Source: SG8-39 sp041558415
GTDB taxonomy: Bacteria > Pseudomonadota > Gammaproteobacteria > Burkholderiales > SG8-39
DNA: 64,000 nucleotides
Assembly: GCA_041558415.1 (NCBI GenBank)
Contig: JBFFEY010000001.1
Coordinates: forward strand, 158,529-222,528
Direction of reading: 5' to 3'
The notes under the pieces were generated by a model. The model was given only the letters and a program-made list of their open reading frames with translations. It was not told the DNA's origin and ran no database searches. Each line of letters starts with the position of its first letter. The first letter of the stretch is position 1. Shown here one piece after another: positions 36,592 through 44,704 of this stretch. The translations under genes and the position numbers were made by a program.

Positions 36592-37889
36592 AGCTGCGCA
36601 GGCTGCGCGCACGGGACGCGGGGTTCGATGCGGCGCTCGAGGCGCTGACGCGCTATGAGGCAGTGCAGGACGGCGCGGTGGAGGACGCGGTGCGCGGCAT
36701 TATCGCCGAGGTGCGCGCGCGCGGCGACGCAGCGCTGCTTGAGTACACGGCGCGCTTCGATCGGCTCGAGGTGCCGGACATGGCCGCGCTCGAGCTCGGG
36801 CGTGACGCGCTCGAAACGGCGCTCGCCGCGATCGCGCCGGCGCAGGCGGACGCACTGCGCGCGGCGGCCGAGCGCATCCGCCGCTTCCACGAGCGGCAGC
36901 GCACCGAGTCCTGGGAGTTCGCCGACGCCGACGGCACCCGGCTCGGACAGCGCGTCACCCCCCTCGAGCGCGTCGGTATCTACGTGCCGGGCGGCAAGGC
37001 CGCGTATCCCTCCTCCGTCCTGATGAATGCGATTCCCGCGAGGGTCGCGGGCGTCGACGAGATCGTCATGGTCAGCCCGACCCCGGGCGGTGCGCGCAAT
37101 CCACTGGTGCTCGCCGCAGCCGCGCTCGGCGGCGTCGATCGCATGTTCGCGGTCGGCGGTGCGCAGGCGGTCGCCGCGCTCGCCTACGGCACGACGGCGG
37201 TGCCGCGCGTAGACAAGATCGTCGGACCCGGCAATGCCTACGTCGCCGCCGCCAAGCGACAGGTGTTCGGCCAGGTCGGCATCGACATGATCGCGGGCCC
37301 GTCGGAGATTCTCGTCATCGGTGACGGCTCGACGCCGGCGCGCTGGGTGGCGCTGGATCTCTTCTCGCAGGCCGAGCATGACGAGGTCGCACAGGCGATC
37401 CTGGTGTCGCCCGATGCCGCCTACCTGGACGCCGTCGAGGCGGAGATCGCGCGGCTGCTGCCGACGCTCGAGCGGCGCGCGGTCGTGGCCGCTTCGCTGG
37501 AGGCGCGCGGCGCGCTGATCGAGGCGCGTGACCTGCGGGAGGCCTGCGCCATCGCCAACCGCATCGCGCCCGAACACCTCGAGCTGTCGGTCGCCGACCC
37601 GCAGCCCTGGCTGGCGCAGCTCAAGAACGCCGGCGCGATCTTCCTCGGACGCTACAGCTCGGAAGCGATCGGCGATTACTGTGCCGGACCGAACCACGTG
37701 CTGCCCACCGCGGGCACGGCCCGCTATTCCTCGCCGCTCGGCGTGTACGATTTCCAGAAGCGCACCAGCGTGATCGAGGTTTCGCGCGCGGGCGCCGCCG
37801 CCCTCGGCCGCCTCGCCGCGACGCTGGCGCGCGGCGAGGGCCTCGACGCGCACGCCCGCTCGGCGGAGGCGCGCCTCGACGAGCGCTAG
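36588..37889 (+). CDS. hisD: histidinol dehydrogenase
   Basis: NAD- and zinc-dependent enzyme that oxidises L-histidinol to histidine in two steps. The 433-aa product has VGIYVPGGKAAYPSSVLMNA, GAQAVAALAYGT, the catalytic LFSQAEHDEVAQ and the second catalytic segment NRIAPEHLEL, plus GPNHVLPTAGTAR. ATG 36588 overlaps the hisG stop by 4 nt. Confidence 0.97.
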   Translation: MKLRRLRARDAGFDAALEALTRYEAVQDGAVEDAVRGIIAEVRARGDAALLEYTARFDRLEVPDMAALELGRDALETALAAIAPAQADALRAAAERIRRFHERQRTESWEFADADGTRLGQRVTPLERVGIYVPGGKAAYPSSVLMNAIPARVAGVDEIVMVSPTPGGARNPLVLAAAALGGVDRMFAVGGAQAVAALAYGTTAVPRVDKIVGPGNAYVAAAKRQVFGQVGIDMIAGPSEILVIGDGSTPARWVALDLFSQAEHDEVAQAILVSPDAAYLDAVEAEIARLLPTLERRAVVAASLEARGALIEARDLREACAIANRIAPEHLELSVADPQPWLAQLKNAGAIFLGRYSSEAIGDYCAGPNHVLPTAGTARYSSPLGVYDFQKRTSVIEVSRAGAAALGRLAATLARGEGLDAHARSAEARLDER

Positions 37890-37893
37890 CGCG

Positions 37894-38961
37894 ATGCCGC
37901 GCGGACCCGCAGAGCTGGTGCGGCCGGAGATTCTCGCGGCCAGGGCCTATCAGGTCGCCGAAGCCGAAGGCATGGTCAAGCTCGACGCGATGGAAAACCC
38001 GTATGTCCTGCCCGAGGACTTGCGCGCGCGGCTGGCCGAGCGGCTGGCGCGCGTCGAGCTCAACCGCTACCCGGAGCCGACCGGCCGTCAGCTGCGTGCG
38101 CGGCTGGCCGAGAAGATGGCGGTACCTGCGGGCATGGCGCTGCTGCTCGGCAACGGCTCGGACGACCTGATCCAGATCGTGACGCTGACGCTCGCGCGCC
38201 CCGGTGCGGCGGTGCTGTTCCCCGAGCCGACCTTCGCGATGTACCGCGCCAACGCGGTGCTCTCGGGCATGCGTCCGGTCGGCGTGCCGCTGCGCGATGA
38301 CCTCGGTTTCGATGCGCAGGCCTTCGTCGCGCGCGTGAGGGCGGAGCAGCCGGCGCTCGTCTATCTCGCCTATCCGAACAACCCCACCGGCGTGCTCTAC
38401 GACGAGGCGGCCGTGCTCGAAGTGCTGCGCGCGGCCGACGGCCTGGTGGTGCTCGACGAGGCCTACCATGCCTTCGCCCGGCGCTCGCTGATGCCGCGCC
38501 TCGCGGAGTTTCCCAACCTGGTGGTCATGCGCACGGTATCGAAGCTGGGCTTCGCCGGCATCCGGCTCGGCTACCTCGCGGCACGACCCGAGTGGGTCGC
38601 CGAGTTCAACAAGGTGCGCCAGGCCTACAACGTCAATGCGCTGACGCAGGCGGTCGGCCTGTTCGCGCTGGAGCATTTCGAGCGTTTCGAAGAGCAGGCC
38701 GCGCGCATCCTCGCCGAGCGCGCACCGCTCGCCGGGGCGCTCGCGCAACTGCCCGGCGTACACGTCTTTCCGTCGGAAGCCAATTTCCTGCTCGTGCGCG
38801 TGCCGGACGCCGCGCGCAGCTACGAGGGCCTGCGCCGCCAGGGCGTGCTGGTGCGCAATTTCCACGGCGCGCATCCGCTGCTCGCCCAGTGCCTGCGTAT
38901 CACCGTCGGCACGCCCGAGGAAAACCGTATACTGCTGAGAGCGCTGAAAGAGGTGCTGTGA
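37894..38961 (+). CDS. hisC: histidinol-phosphate aminotransferase
   Basis: PLP-dependent class I/II aminotransferase converting imidazole-acetol phosphate to histidinol phosphate. The 355-aa product has LGNGSDDLIQI at the cofactor phosphate region, YPNNPTG, LDEAYHAF and the Schiff-base Lys 217 in TVSKLGFAGIRLGY. It starts 4 nt after hisD and ends one base into hisB. Confidence 0.96.
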   Translation: MPRGPAELVRPEILAARAYQVAEAEGMVKLDAMENPYVLPEDLRARLAERLARVELNRYPEPTGRQLRARLAEKMAVPAGMALLLGNGSDDLIQIVTLTLARPGAAVLFPEPTFAMYRANAVLSGMRPVGVPLRDDLGFDAQAFVARVRAEQPALVYLAYPNNPTGVLYDEAAVLEVLRAADGLVVLDEAYHAFARRSLMPRLAEFPNLVVMRTVSKLGFAGIRLGYLAARPEWVAEFNKVRQAYNVNALTQAVGLFALEHFERFEEQAARILAERAPLAGALAQLPGVHVFPSEANFLLVRVPDAARSYEGLRRQGVLVRNFHGAHPLLAQCLRITVGTPEENRILLRALKEVL

Positions 38962-39548
38962 TGCGGTCGGCGGACGTTGAGCGGAAAACGAAAGAGACCC
39001 AGATCCGGGTGCGCGTGAACCTGGACGGCTCGGGAAAGTCCAAGTTTGCGACGGGGATTCCCTTCCTCGAGCACATGCTCGACCAGCTCGCGCGCCACGG
39101 CATGATCGATCTCGAGATCGACGCCAAAGGCGACCTGCACATCGATGCACACCACACGGTCGAGGACGTCGGCATCACGCTCGGCCAGGCTGTGGCCAAG
39201 GCGCTCGGCGAAAAGTCGGGCATCCGGCGCTATGGCCACGCCTATGTGCCGCTCGACGAGGCGCTGTCGCGCGTGGTGATCGACTTCTCCGGGCGTCCCG
39301 GGCTCGAGTACCACGTGCCCTATACGCGCGGCCTGATTGGCGAATTCGACGTCGACCTGGTGCGCGAGTTCTTCCAGGGCTTCGTCAACCACGCGCAGGC
39401 GACGCTGCACATCGACAACCTGCGCGGCGTGAACGCACACCACCAGTGCGAGACCGTGTTCAAGGCGTTCGCGCGCGCGCTGCGCATGGCGGCCGAGGCC
39501 GATCCGCGGGCCGCGGGGGTGGTGCCGTCGACCAAGGGGTCGCTGTAG
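38961..39548 (+). CDS. hisB: imidazoleglycerol-phosphate dehydratase
   Basis: Mn-dependent dehydratase of the histidine pathway, stand-alone form of 195 aa without the phosphatase domain found in enterobacteria. Two metal-binding HHxxE motifs are seen: DAHHTVEDVG and NAHHQCETVF. ATG 38961 shares one base with the hisC stop (TGATG); the frame is open upstream but that is a shadow of hisC. Confidence 0.96.
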   Translation: MRSADVERKTKETQIRVRVNLDGSGKSKFATGIPFLEHMLDQLARHGMIDLEIDAKGDLHIDAHHTVEDVGITLGQAVAKALGEKSGIRRYGHAYVPLDEALSRVVIDFSGRPGLEYHVPYTRGLIGEFDVDLVREFFQGFVNHAQATLHIDNLRGVNAHHQCETVFKAFARALRMAAEADPRAAGVVPSTKGSL

Positions 39549-39603
39549 GGCATACGCCGCCGGCGCGCGCCGCGCGCCACTACGCGACCTCTTCGAGCCT
39601 CCG

Positions 39604-40239
39604 ATGAAAATCGCGGTCGTCGATTACGGGATGGGCAACCTGCGCTCGGTATCGAAGGCGCTCGAGCACGTCGCGCCCGAGGCCGAGGTGCGGGTCACCG
39701 CGCAGCCGGAAATCATCCTCGGCGCCGAGCGTGTGGTCGTCCCCGGGCAGGGCGCGCTGCCCGACTGCATGCGCCAGCTTGCCGCGAGCGGCGCGCGCGA
39801 CGCGGTGCTCGCGGCGACGCGGGCAAAGCCGTTTCTCGGCATCTGCGTCGGTATGCAGATGCTGTTCGACCACGGCGAGGAGGGTGACACGCCCGGGCTC
39901 GGCCTGCTGCGTGGCGAGGTGCCCCACTTTCCGCTCGAGCGCATGCGCGCGCCCGACGGGTCGACGCTCAAGGTGCCGCACATGGGCTGGAACGAGGTCG
40001 CGCAGGCGCGCCCGCATGCGCTGTGGCACGGGATCGACTCGGGTGCGCGCTTCTATTTCGTCCATAGCTACTATCCGGCACCCGCGGACGACGCGCTGAC
40101 CGCCGGCCGCTGCAGCTACGGCGTGACCTTCGCCTGCGCGGTTGCGCGCGACAACATTTTTGCCGTACAGTTTCACCCGGAGAAGAGCCAGGCCGCAGGC
40201 TTACAGCTGCTACGCAATTTCGTTGACTGGCGTCCTTAA
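39604..40239 (+). CDS. hisH: imidazole glycerol phosphate synthase subunit HisH
   Basis: Glutaminase subunit that feeds ammonia to HisF. The 211-aa class I amidotransferase has nucleophile Cys 81 in FLGICVGMQML and the His-Glu pair in QFHPEKSQ. The oxyanion strand PGQGALPD has Gln where many homologues have Val or Gly, within family variation. About 55 nt separate it from hisB and 129 nt from hisA. Confidence 0.96.
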   Translation: MKIAVVDYGMGNLRSVSKALEHVAPEAEVRVTAQPEIILGAERVVVPGQGALPDCMRQLAASGARDAVLAATRAKPFLGICVGMQMLFDHGEEGDTPGLGLLRGEVPHFPLERMRAPDGSTLKVPHMGWNEVAQARPHALWHGIDSGARFYFVHSYYPAPADDALTAGRCSYGVTFACAVARDNIFAVQFHPEKSQAAGLQLLRNFVDWRP

Positions 40240-40368
40240 TTCCACGCGCATCACGCGCCGCTGTGCGCGTCGCCCCGCACCCGATCTCCCCACCCGACCG
40301 CGTTTCCAACCTGCCTGAGGGCGCGACTGCGCACAGGCAACCCGGCGTACCGCGTGACCACCCCGAGC

Positions 40369-41118
40369 ATGCTGATCATTCCCGCGATTGACCTGAAAGA
40401 CGCCCACTGCGTGCGCCTCAAGCAGGGCGACATGAAAACGGCGACGGTGTTTTCTGACGATCCCGCCGCCATGACCAGGCACTGGGCGGAACAGGGCGCG
40501 CGGCGGCTGCACGTCGTCGACCTGAACGGCGCGGCGGCCGGCCGGCCGAAGAACGAGAAATCGATCCGCGCGATCGTCAAGGCGGCGGGCGACGGCCTGC
40601 CGGTGCAGCTCGGCGGCGGCATCCGTGACCTCGACACCATCGAGACCTACATGGATGCCGGCGTGAGCTACATCGTCATCGGTACGGCCGCGGTCAAGAA
40701 CCCCGGGTTCCTGTCGGATGCCTGCTATGCCTTTCCCGGCCATATCGTCGCAGGGCTCGATGCACGCGACGGCAAGGTCGCGGTGGAGGGCTGGTCGAAA
40801 ATGACCGGCCACGACGTCATCGACTTGGCGAAGAAGTTCGAAGACTACGGTGTCGAGGCGCTGATCTACACCGACATCGGGCGCGATGGCATGATGAGCG
40901 GCGTGAACATCGAGGCGACGCTCAAGCTGGCGCAGGCGATCAAGATCCCGGTAATTGCGAGCGGCGGGCTGAATAGCCTGAAGGACGTCGAGGCGGTGTG
41001 CAAGCAGCTCGCCCCCGAAGGCGTGATCGGCGCGATTGCCGGGCGCGCACTGTACGAAGGCAAGCTCGATCTGAAGCAGGCGCAGGCGGCGGCGGACAAA
41101 GCGGTCGCAAAGGCCTGA
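40369..41118 (+). CDS. hisA: phosphoribosylformimino-5-aminoimidazole carboxamide ribotide isomerase
   Basis: TIM-barrel isomerase opening the ProFAR sugar, 249 aa. The N-terminal MLIIPAIDLKD carries the catalytic Asp 8, the second catalytic Asp is in YTDIGRDGMMSG, and the phosphate-binding loops are LGGGIR and ASGGLN. ATG 40369 fits the family start; an in-frame GTG at 40354 would add 5 residues. The 129 nt upstream hold nothing I recognise. Confidence 0.96.
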   Translation: MLIIPAIDLKDAHCVRLKQGDMKTATVFSDDPAAMTRHWAEQGARRLHVVDLNGAAAGRPKNEKSIRAIVKAAGDGLPVQLGGGIRDLDTIETYMDAGVSYIVIGTAAVKNPGFLSDACYAFPGHIVAGLDARDGKVAVEGWSKMTGHDVIDLAKKFEDYGVEALIYTDIGRDGMMSGVNIEATLKLAQAIKIPVIASGGLNSLKDVEAVCKQLAPEGVIGAIAGRALYEGKLDLKQAQAAADKAVAKA

Positions 41119-41120
41119 GC

Positions 41121-41891
41121 ATGGGACTCGCCAAGCGCGTCATTCCCTGCCTGGACGTCAACGCGGGGCGGGTGGTGAAGGGCGTGAACTTCGTCGGGCT
41201 GCGTGATGCCGGCAATCCCGTGGAAATTGCCGCGCGCTACGATCGCGAGGGCGCCGACGAGCTCTGCTTCCTCGACATCACCGCGAGCTCCGACGAGCGC
41301 GACCTCATCCTGCATGTGATCGAGGCGGTGGCCGAGTGCGTGTTCATCCCGCTCACCGTCGGCGGCGGCGTGCGCCGGGTGGAGGACGTGCGCCGCCTGT
41401 TGAACGCGGGCGCCGACAAGGTTTCGATCAACACCGCGGCGGTGCAGAATCCGGCGCTCGTCTCCGAGGCGGCCGACAAGGTCGGCTGCCAGTGCATCGT
41501 CGTCGCAATCGATGCCAAGCGGCGCGCCGCGGGGACGGACGGCGGCTGGGAGGTGTACACCCACGGCGGGCGCCGTCCGACCGGCATCGACGCGGTTGAG
41601 TGGGCGCAGCGCATGCAGGCGGCCGGCGCGGGCGAGATCCTGTTGACCAGCATGGACCGCGACGGCACGCGCGAGGGCTTCGATCTCGCGCTCACCCGCG
41701 CGGTGGCCGACGCGGTCGGCGTGCCGGTGATCGCCTCGGGGGGCGTCGGCTCGCTCGAGCACCTCGCCGAGGGCGTGCTCGAAGGGCATGCCGATGCGGT
41801 GCTCGCGGCGAGCATCTTTCACTTCGCCGAGCACAGCGTGCAGGAGGCGAAGCTGCACATGCGCGCACGCGGCGTCGAGGTCCGCCTGTGA
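41121..41891 (+). CDS. hisF: imidazole glycerol phosphate synthase subunit HisF
   Basis: Cyclase subunit that closes the imidazole ring and releases AICAR. The 256-aa TIM barrel has catalytic Asp 12 (VIPCLDVNAGRVVKG) and the second Asp in LTSMDRDGTREG, with phosphate loops TVGGGVR and ASGGVGS. It starts 2 nt after the hisA stop. Confidence 0.97.
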   Translation: MGLAKRVIPCLDVNAGRVVKGVNFVGLRDAGNPVEIAARYDREGADELCFLDITASSDERDLILHVIEAVAECVFIPLTVGGGVRRVEDVRRLLNAGADKVSINTAAVQNPALVSEAADKVGCQCIVVAIDAKRRAAGTDGGWEVYTHGGRRPTGIDAVEWAQRMQAAGAGEILLTSMDRDGTREGFDLALTRAVADAVGVPVIASGGVGSLEHLAEGVLEGHADAVLAASIFHFAEHSVQEAKLHMRARGVEVRL

Positions 41892-42286
41892 GCACGCACG
41901 AGGCCTGGCTGGAGGCGGTGCGCTGGGACGAGCGCGGACTGGCGCCGGTGGTGACGCAGGAGGCGACCAGCGGCCGTGTGCTGACGCTGGCCTGGATGAA
42001 TCGCGCGGCACTGGCCGAGACGTTGCACCGCGGGCAGGCCGTATACTGGTCGCGCTCGCGCGGCAGGCTCTGGCACAAGGGCGAGGAATCCGGCCACGTG
42101 CAGAAAGTGGTCGAGCTGCGGCTCGATTGCGACGCGGATGCGATTCTCCTGCGCGTCGAACAGGTCGGCGGCATCGCCTGCCACACCGGCCGCGAGCGCT
42201 GCTTCTACCTGAAACTGGAAGACGGCCGCTGGATCGAAACCGACCCGGTGCTCAAGGACCCTGCGGAGATCTACGCCAAGAAATGA
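41888..42286 (+). CDS. hisI: phosphoribosyl-AMP cyclohydrolase
   Basis: Zinc- and magnesium-dependent hydrolase of PR-AMP, 132 aa, separate from HisE. Motifs: TLAWMNRAAL, SRSRGRLWHKGEESGH, the metal-binding region LDCDADAILLRVEQ, and Zn ligands in ACHTGRERCFY. The start is GTG 41888, overlapping the hisF stop as GTGA. Confidence 0.95.
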   Translation: MSTHEAWLEAVRWDERGLAPVVTQEATSGRVLTLAWMNRAALAETLHRGQAVYWSRSRGRLWHKGEESGHVQKVVELRLDCDADAILLRVEQVGGIACHTGRERCFYLKLEDGRWIETDPVLKDPAEIYAKK

Positions 42287-42621
42287 AAACTGGACTGTAC
42301 GAAACGCTGGAGCGTCTCGCGGCGACGATCGAGGCGCGCCGTGGCGCCGATCCGGCGTCGTCCTATGTCGCCCGGCTGCTGGGCGCCGATCACGACGCGG
42401 TGCTGAAGAAGATTGGCGAGGAGGCGACCGAGACGGTGCTCGCCGCGAAGGGCGGCGATCGTCTGTCGATCGTGCGCGAGACCGCGGACCTCTGGTTCCA
42501 TACGCTGGTGATGCTCGCACGCCATGGTCTCGGGCCGCAGGATGTGCTGGCCGAGCTGCACCGGCGTGAGGGCATCTCGGGCGTCGACGAGAAAGCCGCG
42601 CGCGGAAAGACCAAGCCATGA
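42283..42621 (+). CDS. hisE: phosphoribosyl-ATP pyrophosphatase
   Basis: All-alpha MazG-like hydrolase of PR-ATP, the second step of histidine synthesis, 112 aa. Metal-binding acidic motif KKIGEEATETVLAAK and ETADLWFHTLVML. It overlaps hisI by 4 nt (ATGA) and hinT by 4 nt, so the whole hisG-hisE run and hinT are translationally coupled. Confidence 0.96.
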   Translation: MKTGLYETLERLAATIEARRGADPASSYVARLLGADHDAVLKKIGEEATETVLAAKGGDRLSIVRETADLWFHTLVMLARHGLGPQDVLAELHRREGISGVDEKAARGKTKP

Positions 42622-42983
42622 GCGCGGATTGCATCTTCTGCAAGATCGTGCAGGGCGAGATCCCCTCGCACAAGGTGTACGAAGACGAGGACGTGTTCGC
42701 TTTTCATGACATTCATCCCGTGGCGCCGGTGCACTTCCTCATCGTGCCGAAGGTGCATGTGCCCTCGATGTACGAGGCCGACATGACGCAGCATCGCGCG
42801 CTCGGCAAGATGCTCGCGCTGGCCGGGAAACTCGCGCGCCAGGAGGGCGCGAACGAGGGCTTCCGCACCATCATCAACACCGGGCGGGTGGCGCATCAGG
42901 AGGTGTATCATGTGCACATGCATGTGCTGGGCGGGCCGGAGCCTCTCGGCCCGATGATCATGCGAAAGAAGACAGGAGCCTGA
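42618..42983 (+). CDS. hinT: HIT-family nucleotide hydrolase (HinT-like)
   Basis: A 121-aa histidine-triad protein, predicted purine nucleoside phosphoramidase. Residues DCIFCKIVQGEIPSHKVY form the N-terminus with a CxxC pair, and the active site is YHVHMHVLGG. It is commonly found between hisE and tatA in this class; overlaps hisE by 4 nt and ends 1 nt before the tatA ATG. Confidence 0.95.
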   Translation: MSADCIFCKIVQGEIPSHKVYEDEDVFAFHDIHPVAPVHFLIVPKVHVPSMYEADMTQHRALGKMLALAGKLARQEGANEGFRTIINTGRVAHQEVYHVHMHVLGGPEPLGPMIMRKKTGA

Positions 42984-42984
42984 C

Positions 42985-43215
42985 ATGGGATCGTTCAGCA
43001 TTTGGCACTGGCTGGTCGTCCTCGTCATCGTGATGCTGATTTTCGGCACCAAGAAGCTGCGCAATCTGGGCGCGGATCTGGGTGGCGCAGTGCGCGGTTT
43101 CAAGGACGGCATGCGCGAAGGCGGCGACAAGGCCGCCGAGTCCGCTGCGACGCCGCAGGTGACGGGAAAGACCGTCGAAGGCGAAGTGCGGGAGAAGTCG
43201 GAAACGAAGGCCTGA
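42985..43215 (+). CDS. tatA: Sec-independent translocase component TatA
   Basis: A 76-aa protein forming the pore ring of the twin-arginine translocase. N-terminal TM (about 5-21, WLVVLVIVMLIFGTKKL), an FGTKKL hinge, then the amphipathic helix LGADLGGAVRGFKDGM and a charged tail. An intrinsic terminator follows 28 nt downstream, before tatB. Confidence 0.95.
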   Translation: MGSFSIWHWLVVLVIVMLIFGTKKLRNLGADLGGAVRGFKDGMREGGDKAAESAATPQVTGKTVEGEVREKSETKA

Positions 43216-43242
43216 GCCCGGACCGGGCACACCCTTCGCATG

Positions 43243-43264
43243 GGCGCCCCTCGGGCGCCTTTTT
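43243..43264 (+). terminator. intrinsic terminator between tatA and tatB
   Basis: GGCGCCC / GGGCGCC stem with a CTC loop, followed directly by TTTTT (43260-43264). It lies inside the hinT-tatA-tatB-tatC run, so it should lower tatBC expression relative to tatA unless tatB has its own promoter. Confidence 0.85.
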
Positions 43265-43288
43265 CATCTGTAGGGTCTCTCTCGCGCG

Positions 43289-43651
43289 ATGTTCGACATC
43301 GGCTTTACGGAACTCATGATCATCGGCGTGGTGGCGCTGATCGTCGTCGGCCCCGAGCGGCTGCCGCGCGTGGCGCGCACCGCGGGCGCGCTGCTCGGCC
43401 GGCTGCAGCGCTACGTTGCGGACGTCAAGGCCGACATCAACCGCGAGGTCGAGCTCGAGGAGCTGCGCAAAATGAAGGATTCGGTGCAGCAGGCGGCGAG
43501 CGAGTTCGAGTCCTCGATGAACGAAGACCTGCGCAAGACGGAAAACGACCTCAATCGTTCGGTCGCAGAAGCGGCGGGCGAGTCGAAGCCGGAGGCGCCG
43601 GCCGCGCTCGACAAGCCGGACGCGCCTGAGGCGCACGGCGCGTCGCGATGA
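43289..43651 (+). CDS. tatB: Sec-independent translocase component TatB
   Basis: A 120-aa substrate-receptor partner of TatC. It starts MFDIGFTELMIIGVVALIVVGPERLP, with the TatB-typical Glu in the TM and the GPERLP hinge, then a long amphipathic helix (VADVKADINREVELEELRKM) and a Glu/Ala/Pro-rich tail. It overlaps tatC by 4 nt. Confidence 0.96.
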   Translation: MFDIGFTELMIIGVVALIVVGPERLPRVARTAGALLGRLQRYVADVKADINREVELEELRKMKDSVQQAASEFESSMNEDLRKTENDLNRSVAEAAGESKPEAPAALDKPDAPEAHGASR

Positions 43652-44454
43652 GTGGTCAGGAAACCTTCATCTCCCACCTGGTCGAGCTGCGCGACCGGTT
43701 GCTGCGCGCGCTGCTCGCGGTGCTCGCCGTGTTTGTCGCGCTGTTCATCTGGCCGGGCTCGGGGCCGATTTACGACGTGCTGGCGGCGCCGCTCATGCAC
43801 GCGCTGCCGCAGGGCACGACGATGATCGCCACCGGCGTGGTGACGCCGTTTCTCGTGCCGGTCAAGGTGACGGGGCTCGTCGCCTTCATGGTGGTCCTGC
43901 CCTACGTGCTGTACCAGGCCTGGGCCTTCGTCGCGCCAGGCCTCTACGACCACGAGAAAAAGCTCGCCCTGCCGACCGTCGTCGGCAGCACGCTGCTGTT
44001 TCTCGTCGGCGTCGCGTTCTGCTACTTCTTCGTTTTCGGCAAGGTTTTTGCCTTCATCCACGAGTTCGCGCCGAAATCGATCACCGTGGCGCCGGACATC
44101 GAGGCCTACTTCGGCTTCGTCATTACCATGTTCCTCGCCTTCGGCATCGCCTTCGAGATCCCGATCGTGGTGGTGGTGCTCGCGCGTCTCGGCCTGGTGA
44201 GCATCGAGAAGCTGCGCGATGCGCGCCCCTACGTCATCGTCGGCGCCTTCGTCGTTTCCGCGATCGTCACCCCTCCCGATGTGCTGTCGCAGTTCATGCT
44301 CGCGGTGCCGATGTGCCTGCTCTACGAGATCGGCCTGTTTTTCGCGCGCCTTGCGGCGCGCAAGAAAGCCGAGGCCGAGGCAGAGGCGGCCGAGGCGTAC
44401 AAGCCGATGACCGACGAAGAGATGGAGCGCGAGCTCGATCGGGCGGACCGGTAG
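43648..44454 (+). CDS. tatC: Sec-independent translocase component TatC
   Basis: A 268-aa six-TM core receptor that binds the twin-arginine signal. Characteristic SHLVELRDRLLRALLAV at the N-terminus, FVAPGLYDHEKKLALP and AYFGFVITMFLAFGIAFEIP are present. ATG 43648 overlaps the tatB stop. The C-terminal tail is acidic and charged. One probable client, the Rieske protein, is encoded at 46.9 kb. Confidence 0.97.
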   Translation: MSGQETFISHLVELRDRLLRALLAVLAVFVALFIWPGSGPIYDVLAAPLMHALPQGTTMIATGVVTPFLVPVKVTGLVAFMVVLPYVLYQAWAFVAPGLYDHEKKLALPTVVGSTLLFLVGVAFCYFFVFGKVFAFIHEFAPKSITVAPDIEAYFGFVITMFLAFGIAFEIPIVVVVLARLGLVSIEKLRDARPYVIVGAFVVSAIVTPPDVLSQFMLAVPMCLLYEIGLFFARLAARKKAEAEAEAAEAYKPMTDEEMERELDRADR

Positions 44455-44488
44455 GCGTATCGGCGCGTCGTTCTGGCGACGTCGCCTG

Positions 44489-44676
44489 TGATCGGATAAC
44501 AATCTCCTGATGCTGCAATGCGGCGGTTTTTGGCCGCGTTGCGGCATCAGGAGAAAAAGCAGCGCTTGATAACCGCTGCCTTCGATCGCAGGCAGCGTTG
44601 TCTCGTGCTTTTGCGTCATCGCCGAAAAGCACCGGCGATGACGCAAAAACACGAGATCGATGTCCGCTATCGAGCG
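44489..44676. repeat. three-hairpin palindromic repeat element between tatC and the degS-like gene
   Basis: Three consecutive hairpins fill this gap. H1 (44504-44553) has a 21-nt stem with two G-U pairs around a T-rich loop; H2 (44574-44597) has 7 bp (CGCTGCC); H3 (44602-44655) has a 23-nt stem with one mismatch. The outer ends are imperfect inverted copies of each other, related to GATCGGATA..ATCTC. A 24-nt piece of the right end (44643-44666) recurs inverted at 60865-60888 with one mismatch. No T-run follows any stem, so a simple terminator role is not supported; a REP/BIME-like element fits better. Confidence 0.7.
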
Positions 44677-44704
44677 CTCTCGAGGAATTGGAGGCCGATG
44701 CGGC

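Noticed and set aside
44504..44655. Calling the tatC-side hairpins Rho-independent terminators
   Set aside because: No T-run follows either stem on either strand; the T-rich parts are in the loop or stem. Better described as palindromic repeats.
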